Source of the DNA: Bradyrhizobium murdochi | Lineage (GTDB): Bacteria; Pseudomonadota; Alphaproteobacteria; Rhizobiales; Xanthobacteraceae | Length of the DNA: 64,000 nucleotides | Assembly: GCF_000472965.1 (NCBI RefSeq) | Contig: NZ_AXAU01000015.1 | Location: 62,001 to 126,000, forward strand | Reading direction: 5' to 3' | Part shown: piece after piece, positions 27,034-36,336 of the stretch | Layout of the letters: the number at the start of each line of letters is the position of its first letter | How positions within the stretch are numbered: the first letter of the stretch is position 1 | Notes under the pieces: model-generated | The model's database searches: none | The model's input: the letters and a program-made list of their open reading frames with translations, nothing else | What the model was told of the DNA's origin: nothing | Position numbers and translations under genes: made by a program

Positions 27034-27514
27034 CCACGAGGAGCTTCTTGCACGCAATCCTGCTCTCCTCAGCCGATGTTTCTGGCATCTGGCCCGAAAG
27101 TACGGAGAAACGGCGGGAGGACAAGCTCCGAGTCTGCCAATATTTCTTGTAGGTGCGGGCCTTCTCTTTCACAGAGATACTCTCGACAAAGTACACCGCA
27201 TGAACTTTGATAGTCGGTTTCTCAAGGTAGTCGCCGAAAGGCCTGATTTGCTGGGTGGCCTGCAGTCAAGGGTAGAAGGGGCATTTGGCGCGTCACTCTT
27301 AGCGCTGCAGCTCGGTGTTGCGTCAGAGCTCCTCCAGCGCGACGGTGGAAGAGGCTTTCCCACGTTTCGAGCGTTGGGTGGGGCAGATTTGCCGGTCTCT
27401 CTGCGAGAGCCCTCCGGCTCAGGAGAAATGATCGCCGCAGCCAAAAGGCTCGGCGCATGGTTTGCGCTGGACCCCTTCGAGGTGATTCAACGTCAACTCG
27501 TTATAGAGTTTTAA
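27023..27514 (+). CDS. ABC-three-component system middle component
   Basis: A 163-residue helical protein with the ABC-3C middle-component pattern: [31 protein letters not shown], then a conserved [26 protein letters not shown] helix. It is thought to link the ATPase to the effector. ATG 27023 has GGGAGG six bases upstream and overlaps the stop of the previous gene; the longer frame from 26981 is rejected. It ends 4 bp before the ATPase gene. Confidence 0.8.
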   Translation: MRDDHEELLARNPALLSRCFWHLARKYGETAGGQAPSLPIFLVGAGLLFHRDTLDKVHRMNFDSRFLKVVAERPDLLGGLQSRVEGAFGASLLALQLGVASELLQRDGGRGFPTFRALGGADLPVSLREPSGSGEMIAAAKRLGAWFALDPFEVIQRQLVIEF

Positions 27515-27518
27515 GTCG

Positions 27519-29552
27519 ATGAAACTTTTCATTAAGGCGGTCGTCGTATGGCCGGAGGACCCAAACCACGATCCGCGAAGGGTACCCTTCGATATCGATA
27601 AAGTGTCCGTAGTGACCGGTTGGAGCAGTACGGGTAAGTCCTCGATCGTCGACATTATTAATTACGTTCTTGGGTCGGGAACCTGTTCGATACCGGTTGG
27701 CTACATCCGCGATCTTGCATCTTGGTACGGGCTGGAGATCGAGACTGACGTGGGTCCGATGCGGATCGCACGTCCTAAACCAGCCGCTCGTCAGATTTCG
27801 GACGACATCTGGCTACAGCAAGGTGGCGACACCGAGGGCCCACTCCCTAGGCGGCCAACGCCGACTATTAATGTTGCGCGTTTGAAAGCAATGTTCGATG
27901 CGATGTCAGGCCTGTCAAATCTAGGCATCGTCCCAGAAGGGGAGCAAAGCCGAGCAAGCTTTCGCGACATGGCATCCTTTAATCTGCTGCCACAGCATAT
28001 AGTCGCTAATCCCTACACGCTTCTCTTCAAAGCGGATTCGCAGTCTCACCGCACCAAGCTCCAGCAGGTGCTTCCTTTGGCCATGGGCATTGTGACTAAT
28101 GAAGATTTGGTTCGCGCCCATCGGCTAAGGCTTCTTCGCGACGAACTTCGTCAGATAGAAGCGGAGTTACGGACAAGACGCGATGCGATCGACAACTGGA
28201 AGGCGAATGCGCGGGGTGCTTTTTATCGCGCTCAAGAGCTTAGCTTGCTTCCGCCTGGCGAACCGCCCGAAAGCCTGCAGCTCTTGATCGGGCTCCTCCA
28301 GAAGGTCGTGAATGCCGGTGGCCATACGATCGCTACGGCAGGCAGAGTGACGGCTGCCGTCGAGCGGCTCGAAGACATTCGCCGGCGCGAGGAACATCTT
28401 GACGCCAAGATTAGCGCGGATCGACGACGGCTTCGCAAATTGAAGAGCTTAGCTCGCTCGGTGCTTGACTATGACGAAATCCTGCAAGAGCAACGGGCGA
28501 GCGTGGTTGGAGTTGGATGGTTCAAGGCTCAAACCCATGCAGAGACGTGCATTCTGTGTGGATCTGATACGGATACTGCCAAACAGGCACTCGCTAATTT
28601 GGAAGAGCCCATAGCCGAACTCTCTGCCCTCGCAGCTAGCGCCACTTCGACCAAGCCGATGGTCGATCGAGATATCATCGTAATCCAAGAGGAACTGTTG
28701 CGACACGAGCGGGATCTGTTGGCATTACGGCAGACGCGACAGGTCTTTGAAGCCGAAGTCGATATCGAGCAAGGCCGCAGTCAAAGCTTGGAGAACGTTT
28801 ATCGGTTTATTGGCTCAACTGAGCAGGCTCTCAACATGCTCGGCGAGGTCGAAGGCGAGAGTGGACTCGCGGAGCGCGCAGAGGCGCTTCGCAAGGAGAT
28901 CGCAGACCTCAACGCCCAAGCCAATGAGCTGGAGCGAAAAAGCCGGGCAGAACGGGCTCACAATCAGATATCAGGCTATATCCCCAGATTCATCGAGGCG
29001 ATGGGCGTCGCCGGTGCGGAAGGCAAACCAGTCCTCGACGAACGTGAGTTAAACATCAAGTTTGAACGAGAAGGAGCAAATCGCCCTGACTATCTGTGGG
29101 AGATCGGCAGCGGAGAGAATTGGATGGCGTACCATCTGGCCGCGCTTCTGGCACTTCACGGTGTGTTCCTAGCGCGTGGCACGACCAATCCAGTACCTTC
29201 CTTCCTCGTCATCGATCAGCCCAGCCAGGTCTATTTTCCGAGCGACACATTCGACGCATTCATCAAAGGCGAACAGCCCGCAGGTGGGCAGGATCAGCGG
29301 CCTAGACGCCGCAGGCATCTGACAGACATCGAGAGCACCGAGCGCATCTTCTCCAGCCTCGCGCGCGCCCATAAGAGCTTTGAGGCCCGCGTTCAGATTA
29401 TCGTTCTAGATCACGCAGACCGAAATGCTTGGGGTGACGTGGATGGGGTTGTTGGAGTTGCCAATTGGCGCGATGACGAGGACTTCCTTATCCCAGCCTC
29501 GTGGATCTCTCCACGATCTCAGGATACAGAAAAGACTGATGAGTACAACTGA
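27519..29552 (+). CDS. ABC-three-component system ATPase, DUF3732 (SMC/Rad50-like)
   Basis: A 677-residue ABC ATPase split by a long coiled coil. Residues ~25-50 hold Walker A ([21 protein letters not shown]). Two coiled-coil stretches flank a hinge containing CILCG (a zinc-hook-like half, at about residue 345). The C-terminal lobe has the signature-like [20 protein letters not shown], Walker [14 protein letters not shown] and the D/H-loop IIVLDHAD. This is the DUF3732 type of the ABC-3C systems, which sense invading DNA or RNA and trigger the effector. It follows the middle component by 4 bp. Confidence 0.88.
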   Translation: MKLFIKAVVVWPEDPNHDPRRVPFDIDKVSVVTGWSSTGKSSIVDIINYVLGSGTCSIPVGYIRDLASWYGLEIETDVGPMRIARPKPAARQISDDIWLQQGGDTEGPLPRRPTPTINVARLKAMFDAMSGLSNLGIVPEGEQSRASFRDMASFNLLPQHIVANPYTLLFKADSQSHRTKLQQVLPLAMGIVTNEDLVRAHRLRLLRDELRQIEAELRTRRDAIDNWKANARGAFYRAQELSLLPPGEPPESLQLLIGLLQKVVNAGGHTIATAGRVTAAVERLEDIRRREEHLDAKISADRRRLRKLKSLARSVLDYDEILQEQRASVVGVGWFKAQTHAETCILCGSDTDTAKQALANLEEPIAELSALAASATSTKPMVDRDIIVIQEELLRHERDLLALRQTRQVFEAEVDIEQGRSQSLENVYRFIGSTEQALNMLGEVEGESGLAERAEALRKEIADLNAQANELERKSRAERAHNQISGYIPRFIEAMGVAGAEGKPVLDERELNIKFEREGANRPDYLWEIGSGENWMAYHLAALLALHGVFLARGTTNPVPSFLVIDQPSQVYFPSDTFDAFIKGEQPAGGQDQRPRRRRHLTDIESTERIFSSLARAHKSFEARVQIIVLDHADRNAWGDVDGVVGVANWRDDEDFLIPASWISPRSQDTEKTDEYN

Positions 29553-29607
29553 TATGGCGCCGCGCGGAAGGCGGCCAAGCCACAGCTGATCGTTTCGGAG
29601 ACTGTCC

Positions 29608-30675
29608 ATGAAATGGGGAGACAGCGCCCGCGATTTTGATACCGCGCTGGCGGTCTGGCCGCAGTATCGCCCGTTATACGATAACTGGCTGATGCAAGAA
29701 CTGGTGGAGCAGGGCGAAAAGGCTCCAATCTGGCGCGATCGCAGGGTGCCGACCGAGAATGGACATGTACGCGGCGACGTCTATCCGGATCGCGAGGCCG
29801 CATTGTCGGCCGCCGCCGCTCTCAACGAGACGCTCCACGACGCACTTGCAGCGCGCGACATGGAGGCCATGAGAAAGCTTTCGCTTCAGCTTAAAGTCGC
29901 GAAGAATCTGCAATCCAAAGAGCGCCTTCGCGACGAAGAGGAGCTTATGCTCGCCGAAGCACGGCGCAGGCACGCGAGCGATCCACGGCCGGACCCAACC
30001 GCCATCGTGCTCCCGGCGGAATCAGAGCCCTTCCGCCATGAACTGAGCGAACAGCTTTCAGACATGCCTTATCTGAGGGTCGCAATAGTCGGGAAGCCGG
30101 CTCGCCGTTGGCACCGTTCCATTCTATACCTCTCACACGACAACAGTTGGTCCAAGCCTTACATGGCGGGTGAGCGATCCGCAACAATGGCCATGCGCGC
30201 ACGGATCGCAAACGGTTTCGGCTGCAGCGCCGACACGCATTGGGGAAAGACCAAAGCCAAGATCCGCCAAGTCTTGTTGCCGCGCGCCAATCAGCTGCTA
30301 CAGCTCGCAAGCGTGCAGCGCATGCTCGCGGAAGCATTGGCCAACGGCCAGAAGGTGCTGGTCTCGAACGGCATCGTCTTCTGGTACGAAGAGGACGGCG
30401 GTGTCGGCTGGCAGGTCAAACATACCGTGTCCACCAGAGAGTCTGAGGGCAACACCTTATGGAAGGAAGGCACCATCCGCTCAATAAACCACGGTCGATT
30501 GGTTATCTTGCCCTACATCAAGGAAAACGGTGAGCAGGTGCGGGGGCACACCAGGAACGGACCGAACGACGGTAGAGCCAAACCACGTCATCCGGATCAC
30601 TACGTGGATATCCCATTCGCGCAACTCGACGGTGACCTCATGATCGGTCTGTTCGGCGAATTACCATATGAGTAG
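29608..30675 (+). CDS. Unknown protein in the ABC-3C module
   Basis: A 355-residue protein 55 bp after the ABC-3C ATPase on the same strand. The N-terminal half is rich in charged helices (RKLSLQLKVAKNLQSKERLRDEEELMLAEARRRH). The C-terminal half has aromatic strands (KVLVSNGIVFWYEEDGGVGWQVKHTVS) and ends IPFAQLDGDLMIGLFGELPYE. I recognise no domain. The position suggests an accessory or cargo gene of the defence module. Confidence 0.7.
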   Translation: MKWGDSARDFDTALAVWPQYRPLYDNWLMQELVEQGEKAPIWRDRRVPTENGHVRGDVYPDREAALSAAAALNETLHDALAARDMEAMRKLSLQLKVAKNLQSKERLRDEEELMLAEARRRHASDPRPDPTAIVLPAESEPFRHELSEQLSDMPYLRVAIVGKPARRWHRSILYLSHDNSWSKPYMAGERSATMAMRARIANGFGCSADTHWGKTKAKIRQVLLPRANQLLQLASVQRMLAEALANGQKVLVSNGIVFWYEEDGGVGWQVKHTVSTRESEGNTLWKEGTIRSINHGRLVILPYIKENGEQVRGHTRNGPNDGRAKPRHPDHYVDIPFAQLDGDLMIGLFGELPYE

Positions 30676-30837
30676 CTTGAAGCGGCGCGAGCACTCACGA
30701 CCTTGTGGTTATCAAGCACCTGGCGGTTTCTCTTATCGCGATCCGGCCCATCGATTTCGAACACCAGTAGGCATAGCTTCCCAAGGAGATTCTTTTAGGA
30801 TCGCTAAAACGTGCCCCCATTACCAGGATACGTAGAC

Positions 30838-31902
30838 ATGGAGTGTTTTCGTATCGACGAAAGTGGATACACGGGGTTTGACCTTCTGAACACCGACCAG
30901 CGTTTCCAGGGCGCTTCAGCGATTGCTATTAGCGACGAAGATGCCGCTCGCCTCATCAAGGAACACTTTCCCCGGCTCCAAGCACCAGAGCTCAAGTATC
31001 GTTCGCTATCGCGTCGCCCCGCCAATCACGAGCGGCTGCTTTCGCTGCAAGGCGACCTTCTCACCCACTACAAATGCGTGACATATGTCTGCGACAAACG
31101 CTATCTGTTGGTGCTCATGTTCGTGGACTACGCCGTCGAGCCCTTCTACGACGAACGGGGCATCGATTTTTACGAGGACGGGCAGAACTTCGCGATGGCG
31201 TCGTTGCTCACGATGTCCGGCCCTACCTTTCTCGGACAGGCGGCCTTCGATAACATACTCGCGGCGTTCCAACATGCCGTCAAGGACAAGACGCCGGAGG
31301 CTTTAACGACACTTGTTGCCGCAGTGCGCGCGACCCGCTGGCGCGAATTCCCCGAGGGCCTGGGACCACTCGCCCAGTACGCCGCACCCGAATGTCTCTC
31401 AGCAATCGCGACACCCGGCGTAAACACCGACGCAGCGTTGATAGTGTTGCAGTCGCTCATCAGCCGAATGGAAGTGATGGCAGACGGGCCCTATCGCGTC
31501 GAGCACGACCGGTCAAAAAATCTACTCACTTACCATAACCTGCTGCAGCGTTTCATCGATCACGACCAGGAAATCGAGTTTCGCCAAACCGAGATTGCAT
31601 CACTCAAATTTCCGCTCAAGCTCACCGAGGTCACACAGGTTGATTCCAAGGCGAGTCCAGCAGTGCAACTGGCTGACGTCATGATTGGTGCCGCGATTGA
31701 AACGGCAAACAATATAGCAGGCCTGCGGTCCGGTGGGCTCGATCCCGAAGCGGTGATGTCACTCTATGCCGACCACCAGTTCATCCATATGATCCCTTCC
31801 GTCGACTTCGAGGAACAGCGGCGTTTCAGACAAGGCACCCAGGCTGCCGAACTGATCGACTATTTTTCGGCAAACTTCTATTATGGCCCACGCGAAAGCT
31901 GA
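30838..31902 (+). CDS. DUF3800 (RNase H-like) protein
   Basis: A 354-residue protein with the DUF3800 layout: an N-terminal strand with an acidic pair (CFRIDESGYTGFDLL) and a C-terminal acidic motif (QVDSKASPAVQLADVMIGA), together giving the metal ligands of an RNase H-like nuclease fold. DUF3800 proteins are common in defence and mobile islands and are presumed nucleases. ATG 30838 has AGGA nine bases upstream and begins close to the first conserved strand; an in-frame GTG at 30811 is possible. Confidence 0.78.
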   Translation: MECFRIDESGYTGFDLLNTDQRFQGASAIAISDEDAARLIKEHFPRLQAPELKYRSLSRRPANHERLLSLQGDLLTHYKCVTYVCDKRYLLVLMFVDYAVEPFYDERGIDFYEDGQNFAMASLLTMSGPTFLGQAAFDNILAAFQHAVKDKTPEALTTLVAAVRATRWREFPEGLGPLAQYAAPECLSAIATPGVNTDAALIVLQSLISRMEVMADGPYRVEHDRSKNLLTYHNLLQRFIDHDQEIEFRQTEIASLKFPLKLTEVTQVDSKASPAVQLADVMIGAAIETANNIAGLRSGGLDPEAVMSLYADHQFIHMIPSVDFEEQRRFRQGTQAAELIDYFSANFYYGPRES

Positions 31903-32314
31903 AGGGACCTGACCTGCGTCGACACAAGGGGGAAGCCTTCCCCTGCGTCCGAGCCCGTCGGTCTCGCCCCCTCTTCGGGCAGCTGTCCCGCAACGCCCCA
32001 CTTGTGACACCTATCTGACTTTCAGAAGGTTCGCCGCCCTTTCGCAGCTGAGACAATCCGTGCAAGCGCGTTCGAACCGCTACCGTCAGGAGTACCACAT
32101 CGAAGATCGTAGTTTGGCGTACAAAATCGTCGCCCGTGGTAGCGGGGACGCGAATCGAACCCCGGCTCCTATTGTTCTTATTCTTCAGATTGGCAACCAG
32201 CCGCGACATCGCGCTGCCCGAATGAGAGAGAGCAGACCACTGTCGTGACAACCGCTGACTCGGGTTGTCGGAACGAGACTCCAACAATCTCTATAAGTGC
32301 TTGATTTTGCTATG
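31903..32314. other. Spacer before the third tRNA relic
   Basis: This ~410-bp stretch holds no supported gene. At about 32143-32170 the words GGTAGCGGGGACGCGAATCG and AACCCCG look like a T arm and acceptor end on the minus strand, but the T stem does not pair cleanly, so no RNA gene is called. Confidence 0.4.
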
Positions 32315-32376
32315 GTGGGCGCGCCAGCGCTCGAACCGGCGGACCCGCTGATTAAGAGTCAGCGGGTCCGCCGGTT
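32315..32376 (-). repeat. Third tRNA relic (Lys-CTT-like) with an 18-bp perfect inverted repeat
   Basis: The minus strand reads CTGA-CTCTTAA-TCAG (an anticodon loop with CTT), then GCGGGTCC and a diverged T arm ending in GGCGCGCCCACC. The anticodon stem is extended outward so that 32334-32351 and 32359-32376 are exact inverted copies (18 bp, 7-base loop). The hairpin also contains the stop codon of the XRE gene at 32352. It marks the boundary between the defence modules and the conjugation backbone. Confidence 0.65.
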
Positions 32377-32591
32377 CGCCGTCGTCGACGATGAACTAGC
32401 TCCTCGGGGTCGACATCCAAAGCCCTAGCTATCCGCTCAAGTACTAAGAGAGAGGGATTTCTCTTGCCCGTTTCGACGCCACTGAGATAGGTCTGATGGA
32501 CCTTGCACCTGTCGGCGAGCTCCTCCTGGCTGAGTTTCTTTGCCCGGCGCAACTCCTGAATATTTAAGCCGACTCGGTCCTGCAAGCGCAT
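32352..32591 (-). CDS. XRE-family HTH regulator at the module boundary
   Basis: A 79-residue regulator that is almost only a helix-turn-helix (VGLNIQELRRAKKLSQEELADRCKVHQTYLSGVETGKRNPSLLVLERIARALDV). Its last residues (RTGGPADS) are encoded inside the tRNA-relic palindrome, so the natural C-terminus was probably changed when this junction formed. It diverges from the small gene at 32685, which it may regulate. Confidence 0.85.
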   Translation of the reverse strand: MRLQDRVGLNIQELRRAKKLSQEELADRCKVHQTYLSGVETGKRNPSLLVLERIARALDVDPEELVHRRRRRTGGPADS

Positions 32592-32684
32592 GCAGGAAAA
32601 TCGAGAGAAACTGCACCATCAGCCCATAGACTATGAGTCATAAAGCGACTAAGTTAGCGGCTTCTGATGCAAGTTCAGAGAGCT

Positions 32685-33086
32685 ATGTCAACAGAACAAG
32701 TGGACCTCACTTTTGGCGCCTTCGCCAAATGCGGCCAAAGCACTGCAACCGTTGGATACCGTGATGCATCGACAGGAAGCGTGGTAGCCTCGATCGAAAT
32801 TCCGACCCAAGTGATCGAATGCGCGGTTCTCGAGAATGCTTCCGTGGAAATCACCTTGTTAGGCGACGGAGAGATTGCCTCCGCTGTCGCTGGACCGGCA
32901 TCTGATTGCTTTTCGGCAAGGACGAGCATCTCCATTGACCACCTGGTGGACGCGTTCGTAGCTAGCCATAACCTCCACAAGGAAGAGGCGACGGAAGCGG
33001 AGCTCAGAACATTGCTCGAACGCCTTCACAAATCCGTTGAAGCGGTTGAGCGCACGATCCGTCGCCTTGGAGGTAAGGCGAAATAG
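32685..33086 (+). CDS. Small hypothetical protein next to the trb operon
   Basis: A 133-residue protein: an all-beta-looking N-terminal half (QVDLTFGAFAKCGQSTATVGYRDASTGSVVASIEIP) and a helical C-terminus (ELRTLLERLHKSVEAVERTIRRLGG). No family is recognised. ATG 32685 is preferred over 32667 because AGAGAG precedes it. It converges with the trb operon, its stop being 15 bp from the DUF2274 gene's end. Confidence 0.55.
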   Translation: MSTEQVDLTFGAFAKCGQSTATVGYRDASTGSVVASIEIPTQVIECAVLENASVEITLLGDGEIASAVAGPASDCFSARTSISIDHLVDAFVASHNLHKEEATEAELRTLLERLHKSVEAVERTIRRLGGKAK

Positions 33087-33101
33087 GGCGCAGAGTTGCA
33101 G

Positions 33102-33335
33102 CTAGGATGCAACGCCCATCGATCCGCCGTGTCTTTTCTTGCTGCCTCTCCTAAAATCTGCGTCACTGTCAAGAAACGCCTCGAGCATAAATGGTATCAG
33201 TTCGGCGACCTCCTCCTTGCTGCCGTAACTCTCCGCATAGAAATCAGCGTACTCGCACAGCCGCTTCGCGAGGCTTGGCGCCAACACAACATTCATCTTG
33301 ACCGGTGTCCGATCGGGCAGCTTCGCAAGCTTCAT
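33102..33335 (-). CDS. DUF2274 protein, last gene of the trb operon
   Basis: A 77-residue protein with MKLAKLPDRTPVKMNVVLAPSLAKRLCEYADFYAESYG, the DUF2274 pattern. The fold looks like a ribbon-helix-helix. In rhizobial ICEs this gene regularly follows trbI, as here with a 3-bp gap, and its role in conjugation is unknown. Confidence 0.88.
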   Translation of the reverse strand: MKLAKLPDRTPVKMNVVLAPSLAKRLCEYADFYAESYGSKEEVAELIPFMLEAFLDSDADFRRGSKKRHGGSMGVAS

Positions 33336-33338
33336 CCC

Positions 33339-34613
33339 TCACTCGCCCTTCGCTACTGCCTGAACGTCCTGGTATGGCTTCAGCACCAGGTCCTTAGAAA
33401 CAATCACCCGTAGCGGCCAACCCGGCCGGACCGTGATCGTCGGCTGCACGTCGAGCTCACGCTCTACCAGCCGCTGCCCTGCACGGTTGGTCGTTTGCTG
33501 CGTGCTTTCCCGCAGTGCCTTGACGAGATCGCTCTCGTCGTTGCCGATCGATAGCTGCGTCCCCACCCCGATCAACGTTGCTAACGCCACGCCCTTGAGC
33601 AACTGCCAGGTATGGAAGTCCACCTCGTCCTCGAGCCCGGCATAGCCTGCGACATCGGTCGCCGGAAGGTTCTCTATCACGATCGAATTACCGTTCGGCA
33701 AGATCAGCCGCGTCCAGACGACGAGCGCCCGCTTCTGGCCAAAGGCGACGACACTATCGTATTTGCCCACAAGCCGCGTGCCCTGCGGGATCAACAGATG
33801 CTCGCCCGTCACCGTGTCGTAGACGTTTTCCGTGACCTGACCGATTGTCGCGCCAGGCAGGTCCGAATTTAGCCCCGTGACGAGACTCGCCGGAATGATC
33901 GAGCCCGCCATGACGGCAAATTTCGAAGGTGCTGCGGTAAGCGCGTGAGGATTAGTGGTCTCGGTGTCCGCTTTTGCTCCGACAAACATGAGCTTTCGCG
34001 CCTGTGAAGATGGGATGAACTCGTTGGAGCGGTCGACCATCATTCGCGCGGCCTGTGCCAGCTCTGCAGCAGATAGTCCTTGATCGCTCGACAGTGGGCG
34101 GAACGAGGACGGTGGGTTGGCTGCCGCCTCGGTGTTGCTCGCCTGTTTGCGCTTGGACTGCTTCTCAGAAAGTCTGAAGAACAATCCGGACTCCTTGGCT
34201 TGTTGCGCAATGCGCACCTGACGAATGCGCTCGGCCCGTTCTGCGTCCTCTTCCGGGTTGCTGCGGAAACTGAGATCCGAGGTGCCCGCCTTTTTTTCGT
34301 TCTCAGCGAAGGCGCGGCCAATATCACCAGGCGATGGAGGACCGAGACGGGGCGTTGAGGGAGGTAGCTCCTCGTAGGACTTTGGCAGCTTGTTCAGGCC
34401 CTCGGCCGTTTGCTTCCGCTCGGTGTTGTAGAGCTCTGATCGTTCGGCCTGTCTGAACGCACGAGGCCGAAGCGCAATGATCGCCGCACCAGCGACGAAT
34501 AGTGCCGCAACGGCGCAACCGATCATGAGTGCACGTCTGCTGAGACGCCGGATTGGCCGCGGCCGTGCTCGCAATTCCAACGGCTCCGGGGATTCCTGAT
34601 CCTCGTTCGTCAT
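33339..34613 (-). CDS. trbI: Conjugative transfer protein TrbI (VirB10-like)
   Basis: A 424-residue inner-to-outer membrane scaffold of the type IV secretion channel. One transmembrane helix at about residues 29-48 (LMIGCAVAALFVAGAAIIAL), a Pro-rich periplasmic linker, and the TrbI/VirB10 beta-barrel domain with VMAGSIIPASLVTGLNSDLPG and LLIPQGTRLVGKYDSVVAFGQ. It overlaps trbG by 4 bp. Confidence 0.93.
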   Translation of the reverse strand: MTNEDQESPEPLELRARPRPIRRLSRRALMIGCAVAALFVAGAAIIALRPRAFRQAERSELYNTERKQTAEGLNKLPKSYEELPPSTPRLGPPSPGDIGRAFAENEKKAGTSDLSFRSNPEEDAERAERIRQVRIAQQAKESGLFFRLSEKQSKRKQASNTEAAANPPSSFRPLSSDQGLSAAELAQAARMMVDRSNEFIPSSQARKLMFVGAKADTETTNPHALTAAPSKFAVMAGSIIPASLVTGLNSDLPGATIGQVTENVYDTVTGEHLLIPQGTRLVGKYDSVVAFGQKRALVVWTRLILPNGNSIVIENLPATDVAGYAGLEDEVDFHTWQLLKGVALATLIGVGTQLSIGNDESDLVKALRESTQQTTNRAGQRLVERELDVQPTITVRPGWPLRVIVSKDLVLKPYQDVQAVAKGE

Positions 34614-35632
34614 GAGGCGCTCCCGGTGCCGATGGACTGAGAAACCGGCCGCGCGTCGATGCGAATGATCCGGACGATGCGTTGGGGATTCTCGCCAAGG
34701 CGCAGCTCAGCGGCGCCAAACATCCGATCGACAATGTAATACGAGCCCCGCACGCGGTAGTTTACAAGATTTGGGCGGCCGTCGGCGCCCGTAACAAACA
34801 ACGGCGGCGCCTCGCCTTGCGAGAGACCGGATGGCATCTGGATATAGACCTTGCGACCGTCATCGAAGGCGCGCAGCGGCCGCCATGGCGGATCATCGCC
34901 CTCGATCCGATAGCGGAAGTTCAGGCTGTCGAGGCGCACCCCGCGATCCGCCACTCGTTCCTGGTTGACCTCCGCAGCTGCGTTTTGCTTATGAAGCGCA
35001 AGCAGCGTATCCGTCGGGTACGTCCACGAGATCGAAGCCATGTAGGACTGCTTGGTAGAGACAAGCTCGAGGTGATAGGCGCGCCGATCCGTCAAGACCA
35101 CGAGGTTAGTCTGGATATCCGGCAGCGTCGGCTTGACCAGGATGTGCACGCGCCGGGCTCCGCCCTGCCCGCTTAGCGTATCGCCAACGACCCAGCGGAC
35201 CGTGTCGCCCGTCGAGACGTCGATCAGCTCCTCCCCCGCCTGAAGCACGATCGTTGAGACTTTCTCGGGGCTCGCATAGAGCCGGTAAAGGGCTCCCTCC
35301 GTCCATGGATAGACCTGGATGGCGTTGATGTATCCGGCCCGCGTCGGTTCCATCCTTGCCGCCTTGTTAGCCTTCGCGATTGTCTGCTCCGGCGGGACCT
35401 TTTCCTCTTTTGCGCCCTTCGTCGGATAAGGCTTTAGCTGACCGGGCAACGGCAGGATCTTCGGCACCTCAACGACCTGGACTGGCTTTGGCGGGTCCGC
35501 CTCGGGAAGCGCCTGCTCGAACGTCATTTCGTCGTAGGGCGCTTCGAGGTTGAGCTTGGTGGCGCATCCGCAGAGCACGAGGGACAGAGCGAGCACACTG
35601 GCCGACGCAGGTTTGGTGACAGCAGAATTCAT
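34610..35632 (-). CDS. trbG: Conjugative transfer protein TrbG (VirB9-like)
   Basis: A 340-residue outer-membrane-complex subunit of the mating channel. A signal peptide with a lipobox-like LVLCGCATK gives probable lipidation. The VirB9 domains follow (GYINAIQVYPWTEGALYRLYA, ILVKPTLPDIQTNLVVLTDRRAYHLEL). It overlaps trbF at the 5' side and trbI at the 3' side by 4 bp each, indicating coupled translation. Confidence 0.92.
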   Translation of the reverse strand: MNSAVTKPASASVLALSLVLCGCATKLNLEAPYDEMTFEQALPEADPPKPVQVVEVPKILPLPGQLKPYPTKGAKEEKVPPEQTIAKANKAARMEPTRAGYINAIQVYPWTEGALYRLYASPEKVSTIVLQAGEELIDVSTGDTVRWVVGDTLSGQGGARRVHILVKPTLPDIQTNLVVLTDRRAYHLELVSTKQSYMASISWTYPTDTLLALHKQNAAAEVNQERVADRGVRLDSLNFRYRIEGDDPPWRPLRAFDDGRKVYIQMPSGLSQGEAPPLFVTGADGRPNLVNYRVRGSYYIVDRMFGAAELRLGENPQRIVRIIRIDARPVSQSIGTGSAS

Positions 35633-36333
35633 TTGGAGTCTCCGATGAGGTCGCGCGACCAGTTGAGGGAGTGGACGAAAAGGCCGAGCGGATTCTTGCG
35701 CAGCATCTGCGCATCGGCCGGCGGCTTGAGGACGGTGGTGACAATGCCTGTGAAACGCTCGGTCTTGGCGATCGAGCCATTCTCGTAGGTGCTTTCTTTC
35801 CAGCGGATCTCAAAACTGTCGCTGGACGCACGCACAACTGAGGTGACTTCCACCGTGACCGTCCTAGAGCCGATCCTCGCAAACGGATCAGCCTCGCGCG
35901 CGTAGTCATTTAGAGCTAACGCACCGCGATCGGTGACGAAGTCGTAGGCACGCAACCAGTTACTTCGCACGATGATCGGGTCGATCGACAGGGAACGAAC
36001 ATTTTCGATAAACCGCGCCAGGAAATGCGCGATCTGCGCATCCGAGGGCTGATACGCTTGGAGCGCGGGCCCGACTGCGCGCACCTCGCCGAGCCGATCG
36101 ACTTCGACGACATACGGGACAACACCCGAACGGGCGATCACGGTCAGGAGCGTCAACCCGAGAATTCCAGACGAGGCGATGGCGGCTAGCGCCGCAAGCC
36201 GCCAGTTGCTCGCCTGAACTCGCGCGGAGCCTAACCGCTCGTCCCAGACCTGGGCTGCCTTCTGATAGGGCGTTACCGGTTCCGGCGTTTCACCATAGCG
36301 AACGGACACGCGCTCAAAGGGATGGCTAGACAC
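35629..36333 (-). CDS. trbF: Conjugative transfer protein TrbF (VirB8-like)
   Basis: A 234-residue inner-membrane scaffold: a cytosolic tail with PYQKAAQVWDERLGSARVQASNWR, one membrane helix (LAALAAIASSGILGLTLLTV), and the periplasmic VirB8-type domain (VPYVVEVDRLGEVRAVGPAL). It sits between trbL (3-bp gap) and trbG (overlap). Confidence 0.93.
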   Translation of the reverse strand: MSSHPFERVSVRYGETPEPVTPYQKAAQVWDERLGSARVQASNWRLAALAAIASSGILGLTLLTVIARSGVVPYVVEVDRLGEVRAVGPALQAYQPSDAQIAHFLARFIENVRSLSIDPIIVRSNWLRAYDFVTDRGALALNDYAREADPFARIGSRTVTVEVTSVVRASSDSFEIRWKESTYENGSIAKTERFTGIVTTVLKPPADAQMLRKNPLGLFVHSLNWSRDLIGDSK

Positions 36334-36336
36334 GTG

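Noticed and set aside
32143-32170. Possible tmRNA or tRNA 3' end (GGTAGCGGGGACGCGAATCG...)
   Set aside because: The T stem does not pair over five bases and no 5' part is present. It may be attachment-site debris but cannot be supported.
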